This document shows positions 58,100-64,000 of a DNA stretch of 64,000 bases, piece by piece. This DNA is from Sphingomonas faeni. GTDB lineage: Bacteria; Pseudomonadota; Alphaproteobacteria; Sphingomonadales; Sphingomonadaceae. The position numbers and the translations under genes were made by a program. The notes below the pieces were generated by a model. That model saw only the letters and a program-made list of their open reading frames with translations. It was not told where the DNA came from and ran no database searches. Each line of letters starts with the position of its first letter. Position 1 is the stretch's first letter. The DNA is taken from the NCBI RefSeq assembly GCF_023195535.1, contig NZ_JALPNF010000003.1, positions 310,001 to 374,000 of the forward strand, given 5' to 3'.

Positions 58100-60919
58100 A
58101 TGCGTATGATCGCATATCTGTTGTCTGCCGCTGCGACCACGGTGCTTGTATCGCCGGCCTTCGCGCAGGACGTGCCCACGACTCAGCCTGAGGCGCAGAC
58201 GACCACCACGACATCGGGTACAGCGGCCGGATCGGTCGATGCCGGGCAGGCGCCCGTTGCGGCGCCTGAGGCCTATTCGGGCAATGCCAGCGACATCGTC
58301 ATCACCGCGACGCGCCGTTCCGAGCGGCTGTCCAACGTCCCGATCGCGGTCTCCGCCGTCGGTTCGGCGGCCCTCGAGAACACCGGCGCCAACGACATTC
58401 GCCAAGCCACGCAGCTCGTCCCCTCGCTGCTCATCTCCTCGACCGGCAGTGAAGCCAACGCCTCCGCCCGCGTCCGCGGCATCGGCACGGTCGGTGACAA
58501 TCCGGGCCTCGAAAGCTCGGTCGCGGTGTTCATCGACGGCGTCTATCGCAGCCGAACCGGATCCGGGCTCAACGATCTCGGCGAAGTCGATCGTATCGAG
58601 GTTCTTCGTGGGCCGCAGGGTACGCTGTCTGGCCGTAACGCGACCGCCGGCTCGATCAACATCCTGACGAAGCTGCCTTCGTATAATTTCGGCGGCTATG
58701 CCGAGGCGACCTACGGCAATTACAACAACGTCCGCATCGCGGGCGGGATGACCGGTCCGATCATCAAGGACAAGCTCGCCTTCCGTCTCGATGGCGTGTT
58801 CGGCAAGCGCGACGGGTTCTACTACGATGTCATCAACCGGACCGACTACAACGATCGCAACCGGTATTTCGTGCGTGGCCAGTTGCTGTTCGAGCCGTCG
58901 AGCGACATCAGCGTCCGCCTGATCGGCGATTATACGAGGCGCGACGAGAAGTGCTGCGGCGCGGTGTACGTGAACACCCAGGAAAAGATCGATCCGACGC
59001 CAGGCGTGCCCGGCGATTTCGCGATCAATCCTGCCGGCAACCGTATCGTTCAGGTCATGCAAAGCATGGGTGCGGTGTTCGCCAGTGCGGGTGACCCGTA
59101 CAACCGCCGCATCGCCAATACGCCGGGTCGCGCTTATTCCAACCTCACGACCGACTATGGCGGCTCCGGCCAGATCGACATCAATCTGGGTGGCGCGTCG
59201 CTCACCTCGATCACGGCATACCGCGAATACAAATCTGGCGGCGCGTCCGACATCGATTACGGCAACCTCGACATCGGCTATCGGGCCGACGACGGAAACA
59301 GCTTTCGCCAGTTCCATACGTTCACCCAGGAAGTTCGGTTGAACGGCTCCCTGTTCAACGACAAGCTCGACTGGTTGATCGGCGGCTATTACTCGAAGGA
59401 GGATCTGGTCGTTGCCGACAATCTCAAGTTCGGCACGCAATATGGCGCGTTCGCGGCGTGCCGGATCGTCGCGACGGCCAATCCGCTGGCGGCACTGCGC
59501 AACCCCAACAACCCCGGCTGCCTGAGCACGACCCCGCAGGCTGCGCTCGGCGGCGCCAATGGACGACAGGCGCTTGGGGCAGGGTTCGGCGCTCTCGGAC
59601 CAACGATCCTCGCCGGCCTCGATCGCCTCAGCACGCTCAACAATCTGGGCGATCAGCGCTCGACCTATTATCAGGACAGCGAGAATTACGCGTTCTTCAC
59701 GCACAACATCTTCAAGCTGACCGACAAGCTCTCGATCACCGGCGGTCTGCGCTACACGCGCGAGGCGAAGGATTTCCACGCCGACTTCAATAACAACAAC
59801 ACGGTATGTCCGGCCCAGCAGGCCAATCTCAGCCCGCTGCTCGCCAGTGCAGCCGTGCCCGCCGCACTCAAGACGCTCGTCGGTGGCATCATCACGCTCA
59901 CCTGCACGGGCAATTCGTCGTCGGCACTTAACGGCCTCGATCTGAACGACGGGTTCAAGGAAGGCGAGTTCACCGGCACCGGCGTCATCTCCTACAAGCC
60001 ACGTACCGACACGCTGCTATATGCCTCCTATTCGCGCGGCTATAAGGCGGGCGGCTACAATCTCGATCGTTCGGACCTGACCGCGAACGTGTTCTCGTCG
60101 CCGACGAATGCGAGCGTCGTAAATCTCCGGTTCGATCCGGAGACGGTGAATTCGTACGAACTCGGTCTGAAGTTCACCTCGAAGGACTTCACCTTCAACG
60201 TCGCGGGCTTCCGCCAGGAGTTCAAGAATTTCCAGCTGAACACCTTCAACGGCACCAACTTCATCGTCGAGAACATCAGCACCTGCGGCACCAGCCTGAA
60301 CGGTGCGGACCGCGATGCGAGCGCGGCCACGGGCGCCTGCTCCGGTGGCGTCCAGCACGGCGTCATCTCGCAGGGCTTCGAGCTGGAGGCAGGATTGTTC
60401 CCGGCACCGAATTACACGGTGAACCTCGGCTACACGTACACGAACACGCATTTCCGCAACAATCTGGTCGGCAGCGACTCGGGGCAGGCACTCGATCCCG
60501 CGCTGTTCCTGCTCTCGGGCAGCAACCTGTCGAATGCGCCGAAGCACACCGTGACCGCCTCGACCGCCTGGACGCCGGACATCGGGTCGACCGGGATGAC
60601 TGCGCTGTTCTACGTCGACGGCCGCATGACCAGCGACTACAACACCGGATCTGACCTGTTCCCGGAAAAGGCGCAGGATGGCTTCTTCCTGGTGAATGCC
60701 CGTGTCGGTATCCGTGGGCCTCAGCAGAAGTGGGCGTTGGAACTCTGGGCACAGAACCTGCTCGACACCAATTATCAGCAGGTGGCGTTCAACGCACCGT
60801 TCCAGGGTGCCGGCAGCCAGGCCCAGACGCAGGCGTTCGGTTCGACCGCGAACCAGATCTTCTCCTCGTTCCTGGGCGAGCCGCGGACCTATGGCCTGAC
60901 GCTGCGCTCGCGCTTCTGA
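58100..60919 (+). CDS. TonB-dependent outer membrane receptor
   Basis: 939 residues from the second ATG (AGGAGG lies 8 bases upstream; the ATG at 58094 is too close). Signal peptide MIAYLLSAAATTVLVSPAFA; a Thr/Ala-rich stretch; TonB-box-like DIVITATRR; plug domain with PIAVSAVGSAALENTGANDI and VFIDGVYRSRTG; and a 22-strand barrel ending in GLTLRSRF with terminal Phe. Substrate unknown. A strong terminator follows. Cysteine pairs in the barrel loops (CRIVATANPLAALRNPNNPGC and CGTSLNGADRDASAATGAC) may be disulfides. Confidence 0.93.
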   Translation: MRMIAYLLSAAATTVLVSPAFAQDVPTTQPEAQTTTTTSGTAAGSVDAGQAPVAAPEAYSGNASDIVITATRRSERLSNVPIAVSAVGSAALENTGANDIRQATQLVPSLLISSTGSEANASARVRGIGTVGDNPGLESSVAVFIDGVYRSRTGSGLNDLGEVDRIEVLRGPQGTLSGRNATAGSINILTKLPSYNFGGYAEATYGNYNNVRIAGGMTGPIIKDKLAFRLDGVFGKRDGFYYDVINRTDYNDRNRYFVRGQLLFEPSSDISVRLIGDYTRRDEKCCGAVYVNTQEKIDPTPGVPGDFAINPAGNRIVQVMQSMGAVFASAGDPYNRRIANTPGRAYSNLTTDYGGSGQIDINLGGASLTSITAYREYKSGGASDIDYGNLDIGYRADDGNSFRQFHTFTQEVRLNGSLFNDKLDWLIGGYYSKEDLVVADNLKFGTQYGAFAACRIVATANPLAALRNPNNPGCLSTTPQAALGGANGRQALGAGFGALGPTILAGLDRLSTLNNLGDQRSTYYQDSENYAFFTHNIFKLTDKLSITGGLRYTREAKDFHADFNNNNTVCPAQQANLSPLLASAAVPAALKTLVGGIITLTCTGNSSSALNGLDLNDGFKEGEFTGTGVISYKPRTDTLLYASYSRGYKAGGYNLDRSDLTANVFSSPTNASVVNLRFDPETVNSYELGLKFTSKDFTFNVAGFRQEFKNFQLNTFNGTNFIVENISTCGTSLNGADRDASAATGACSGGVQHGVISQGFELEAGLFPAPNYTVNLGYTYTNTHFRNNLVGSDSGQALDPALFLLSGSNLSNAPKHTVTASTAWTPDIGSTGMTALFYVDGRMTSDYNTGSDLFPEKAQDGFFLVNARVGIRGPQQKWALELWAQNLLDTNYQQVAFNAPFQGAGSQAQTQAFGSTANQIFSSFLGEPRTYGLTLRSRF

Positions 60920-60937
60920 TCGGAGGGCTGCGTGAAG

Positions 60938-60972
60938 AGCCGGTCCGCAGTTTGCTGCGGGCCGGCTTTTTC
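60938..60972 (+). terminator. Intrinsic terminator
   Basis: Stem AGCCGGTCCGCAG / CTGCGGGCCGGCT (one G-U pair), loop TTTG, then TTTTT. Ends the receptor transcript. Confidence 0.88.
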
Positions 60973-61086
60973 GTGTCTGAGTGAACCTGCCGTACGCGCC
61001 GCATCCCGCGAACGCCGAGCACCAACTGCCGCTTGTGACACCGGACTGTCCCTAGCGCTTCCCCCGCGGAAGTCGGGCGCGCGACA

Positions 61087-63834
61087 CTATGCTGCGAGAT
61101 CGATCTCTTCGCCGGCCGCCGCCGCGAGCAACCTTCGCTCCAGCGTCTTCAACCGGGCAGGTTGGGTAATCCGGTCCCCCGTGAGGTCGGTGATGTAGAA
61201 CGTATCGACCGCGCGCTCTCCGTAAGTCGCGACATGCGCGGAATGGATCGTGACCTTCGACTGGAACAGGGCGTTGGCGAGCTGGTTCAGCAGCGCCGGC
61301 CGGTCCCGCGCATTGACCTCGACCACGGTGAACCGGTTTGACGCCTTGTTGTCGACCAGCGCGTTGGGAACGATGTCGAACGCTTCGGCTCGCGTCCGGG
61401 GAAGGGGTTTCGCCACCAGCCGGTCGGCCAGCTTGCCGCGATTGGCGAGCGCATCCTCGATCGCCGTCTTGAGGCGTGAAACCTGTTCGGTGCCATCGAA
61501 CGGTCGGCCGAACGGATCCTGGACGAGGAAGTTGTCGACCGCCATCCCGTCGCGCGTGGTGTGGATGCGCGCATCGATGATGTTGCCGCCAGCGACATGG
61601 ATCGCGCCGGCGATGCGATAGAACAGTCCTGGATGATCGGCCGCGTAGATTGTCACCAGCGTGGCGCCGCGCCCAGGGTAGACGTGGGCGTCGATCGCAA
61701 GTTGCGCGTCGCCGGTGGTTGCGAGGAAGCGGGCATTGTGCGCGAGCACGTCCTCGGGCTCGGCGATCCAATAGGCTTCGGGAAGACGGCGAACGAGCGT
61801 TTCGAAGGTCGCCTCGTCCCAGCCAAGCGCATCGCGCAAATGCTCCTGCTTGGCGGCGATGCGTTCGGCGCGCCCTTTCTGCTTGTGACCGAGCCGCAGT
61901 ACCTCTTCGGCGGATTCGTACAGGTCGCCAAGCAGCTGGCGTTTCCAGCCGTTCCAGACGGCGGGGCCGACCGCGCGGATGTCGACGATCGTCAGCGTCA
62001 GCAAAAGGCGGAGGCGCTCGGGGCTCTGCACCACGTCGCAGAAATCGAGGATCGTCTTGAAGTCGCTGAGGTCGCGTTTGAACGCGGTGGCGGACATCAG
62101 CAGGTGCCAACGGACCAGCCACGCGACCGTTTCCGTCTCGGCGGCGGTCAGCCCGAAGCGTGGGCACAGGCGCTGCGCCACCTCCGCACCGAGAATCGAA
62201 TGATCGCCGCCGCGGCCCTTGGCGATATCGTGCAACAGCACCGCGACATACAAAGCGCGCCGCGACACGATCTGCTCGAAGATCGCGCTGGCGAGCGGAT
62301 GCTCCTCCTTCAACACGCCGTTCTCGATGCGCGCGAGCAGGCCGATCGCGCGGATGGTGTGCTCGTCGACGGTGTAGTGGTGATACATGTCGAACTGCAT
62401 CTGCGCGACGACACGCGCGAAGTCGGGCACGAACCGGCCGAACACGCCCGCCTCGTTCATCCAGCGCAGCACGAGTTCGGGATCGCGTGGTGAGGTCAGC
62501 ACGTCGAGGAACAGCGCGTTGGCGGTCGGGCTGTTCCGAACGTCATCGACCAGTTTGGCGTCGCGGGCGGCGGCACGCATCGCCAGCGGATGGATCTCGA
62601 CGCCGTGCTTGTCGGCGAGTTGGAAGATCTCGATCAGGCGTTCGGGATCTACTTGAAAGAAGTCGTCGCTAGGTAGCGCCAACCGGCCGCGATCGAGCAC
62701 GAAACCGTTGAGCTTGCGCGGTGAACGACGGATCGTCGGCAACCCGAAACGGCGGCCGCGCGCGGCGAACTTCTCGTCGAGATGCGCGAGGAACACGCCG
62801 CTGAGCGTGCCGACCGTCTTCGCCTGCAGGAAATAGAACTGCATGAATCGCTCGACCTTCGATTTCCCCGGTCGATCGGAAAAGCGCATCCGGTCGGCGA
62901 TCTCGCGTTGCAGGTCGAACGTCAGCCGATCCTCGGCGCGGCCGGTGATGCTGTGGAGATGGCAGCGGACCGCCTGGAAGAAATTGTCGGCGCGGTGGAA
63001 CAGCCGGTATTCGGCTTTGGTGAACAACCCGACCTCGACCAGCTCGGCGGCGCGTTGGACGTCGTAGATGTATTTGCCGATCCAAAACAATGCGTGAAGA
63101 TCGCGCAGGCCGCCCTTGCCCTCTTTGACATTGGGTTCAACGACATAGCGGGTGTCGCCCATCTTGCGGTGGCGCGCGTCGCGTTCGGCGAGCTTGTCGG
63201 CGATGAAGGTGCGCGCGGTGTCGGCCTGGACCTCGGTCTTGAAGCGGTGCGATGCCTGTTCGTAGAGGTCGGCATCGCCGCAGACGTAGCGTGCTTCGAG
63301 CAACGCGGTGCGGACGGTGACGTCACCCTTGGCCTGACGCACCATTTCGTCGAGCGAGCGGCTGGACTGGCCGAGCTTCAGACCGAGATCCCACAGCGCG
63401 TACAGCATCGATTCGATCACGCGCTCGGCCCAAGGGGTCTGCTTGCCGGGGGTGAGGAAGCCGATATCGACATCCGAATGCGGCGCCATTTCCGCACGCC
63501 CATAGCCGCCGACGGCGATGATCGTCAGCCGCTCGCCGATCGTCGGGTTGGGCAGCGGGTAGAGTCGCTGGGTGGTGAAATCGAACAGGATGCGGAGCAG
63601 CTGATCGATGAGATACGCCTGCGCACCCGCTGCTTCGAGCCCGCGCGACGGATGTTCGACGAGGCGGCGTTCGACTTCGACCCGGCCGGCCTCGAGTGCT
63701 GCCTTCAGTAGCGTTGTCGCGTCGCGGCGGAGCGCGGTGGCGTCCTCGCCGTGCAGCGTGGCGATGGTTTCGGCGACGGCGCGGCGATCGATGATCGTGC
63801 GGCGGTTGGGGAGGTGATCGAAGCGGCCTATCAT
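61087..63834 (-). CDS. glnD: Protein-PII uridylyltransferase/uridylyl-removing enzyme
   Basis: 915 residues. Nitrogen sensor that uridylylates PII when glutamine is low. Nucleotidyltransferase domain with VGGYGRAEMAPHSDVDIGFL (about 108-127; Asp121 and Asp123), the central GlnD linker, an HD domain with YTVDEHTIRAIG and VLLHDIAKGRGGDHS, and two C-terminal ACT domains (VTIYAADHPGLFYRIAGAI and EVNARDRPALLNQLANALF). Full length. Confidence 0.96.
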   Translation of the reverse strand: MIGRFDHLPNRRTIIDRRAVAETIATLHGEDATALRRDATTLLKAALEAGRVEVERRLVEHPSRGLEAAGAQAYLIDQLLRILFDFTTQRLYPLPNPTIGERLTIIAVGGYGRAEMAPHSDVDIGFLTPGKQTPWAERVIESMLYALWDLGLKLGQSSRSLDEMVRQAKGDVTVRTALLEARYVCGDADLYEQASHRFKTEVQADTARTFIADKLAERDARHRKMGDTRYVVEPNVKEGKGGLRDLHALFWIGKYIYDVQRAAELVEVGLFTKAEYRLFHRADNFFQAVRCHLHSITGRAEDRLTFDLQREIADRMRFSDRPGKSKVERFMQFYFLQAKTVGTLSGVFLAHLDEKFAARGRRFGLPTIRRSPRKLNGFVLDRGRLALPSDDFFQVDPERLIEIFQLADKHGVEIHPLAMRAAARDAKLVDDVRNSPTANALFLDVLTSPRDPELVLRWMNEAGVFGRFVPDFARVVAQMQFDMYHHYTVDEHTIRAIGLLARIENGVLKEEHPLASAIFEQIVSRRALYVAVLLHDIAKGRGGDHSILGAEVAQRLCPRFGLTAAETETVAWLVRWHLLMSATAFKRDLSDFKTILDFCDVVQSPERLRLLLTLTIVDIRAVGPAVWNGWKRQLLGDLYESAEEVLRLGHKQKGRAERIAAKQEHLRDALGWDEATFETLVRRLPEAYWIAEPEDVLAHNARFLATTGDAQLAIDAHVYPGRGATLVTIYAADHPGLFYRIAGAIHVAGGNIIDARIHTTRDGMAVDNFLVQDPFGRPFDGTEQVSRLKTAIEDALANRGKLADRLVAKPLPRTRAEAFDIVPNALVDNKASNRFTVVEVNARDRPALLNQLANALFQSKVTIHSAHVATYGERAVDTFYITDLTGDRITQPARLKTLERRLLAAAAGEEIDLAA

Positions 63835-63926
63835 GTCGCCTCAGATAGGGGCGGCGGCGTGTCGCGTCATCAGGATTGCGCAAAGTCGCCGCGAAACGTA
63901 ACCGGACGCGCGAGTGGAGGACGAAA

Positions 63927-64000
63927 ATGAGCGAACCATTGCGCGTGGCCCCGTTGAAAGTGGCTCTGGCCGGGCTGGGGACTGTCGGCGGCGGGGTGAT
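63927..64000 (+). CDS. hom: Homoserine dehydrogenase, N-terminal fragment
   Basis: The last 74 bases encode MSEPLRVAPLKVALAGLGTV and the following GGGV; the NAD-binding ALAGLGTVGGGV is typical of homoserine dehydrogenase. The start has GGAGG upstream. Cut by the window edge. Confidence 0.75.
   Translation, partial: MSEPLRVAPLKVALAGLGTVGGGV

Overview
The window is chromosomal DNA of a GC-rich alphaproteobacterium, most likely a sphingomonad (Sphingomonas or a close relative). The grounds are the split F0 ATP synthase operon with b and b' subunits, the mdh/sucD/sucA/sucB/lpd order, a large TonB-dependent receptor, a Vgr-related/M48-like zinc protein after a PCu(A)C chaperone, and abundant short palindromic intergenic repeats. 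No rRNA, tRNA, CRISPR array, prophage or insertion sequence was recognised. Almost all of it is core genome.

Layout. 0-3.5 kb: ClpP-like protease, sdhB, hot-dog thioesterase, zapE. 3.7-12.4 kb: TCA-cycle block mdh, sucD, sucA, sucB, lpd, with a small GIY-YIG nuclease gene between mdh and sucD and a DUF433/DUF5615 toxin-antitoxin pair between sucB and lpd. sucC is not here. 12.8-16.7 kb: a membrane diguanylate cyclase, then on the minus strand an accessory cluster of a 62-residue tandem-repeat Cys peptide, two unknown small proteins and an aldo/keto reductase with overlapping frames, plus a low-complexity protein. 16.8-19.7 kb: uvrA. 19.8-22.0 kb: a small accessory island. It holds a visibly AT-richer two-gene cassette (soluble 300-residue protein plus four-helix membrane protein), an orphan 'stability determinant' antitoxin with only a stub of its toxin, and a DUF433 antitoxin whose DUF5615 toxin carries an in-frame amber codon. 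22-24.5 kb: small envelope/stress proteins and a cold-shock protein. 25-34 kb, mostly minus: SleB-type hydrolase, M16 peptidase, a queuosine operon (cyclophilin, queA, EF-hand protein, tgt), hemW. 34-40.6 kb: CAP lipoprotein, EAL protein, rdgB-rph, hrcA-grpE, a threonine-synthase-like enzyme. 40.7-46 kb: zinc protein and copper chaperone, dnaK-dnaJ, TM2 protein. 46-50 kb: PepSY-like protein, purB, EF-hand protein, radC. 50-54 kb: ydbH-ynbE-ydbL. 54.5-57.1 kb: F0 ATP synthase genes. 57.3-61 kb: sugE-like transporter and a TonB receptor. 61-63.8 kb: glnD. The right edge cuts a homoserine dehydrogenase gene.

A second theme is punctuation by at least eight families of REP-like inverted repeats. 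Nearly every junction of the TCA operon, the dnaK-dnaJ gap and the ydbL-atpI gap carries one. These palindromes also generate many spurious reading frames. The most unusual arrangement is the GIY-YIG gene, which lies exactly between two inverted copies of one family, where other doublets of that family have only a short spacer. The best candidates for undescribed biology are this REP/GIY-YIG unit, the AT-rich two-gene cassette after uvrA, and the repeat-peptide/aldo-keto reductase cluster.
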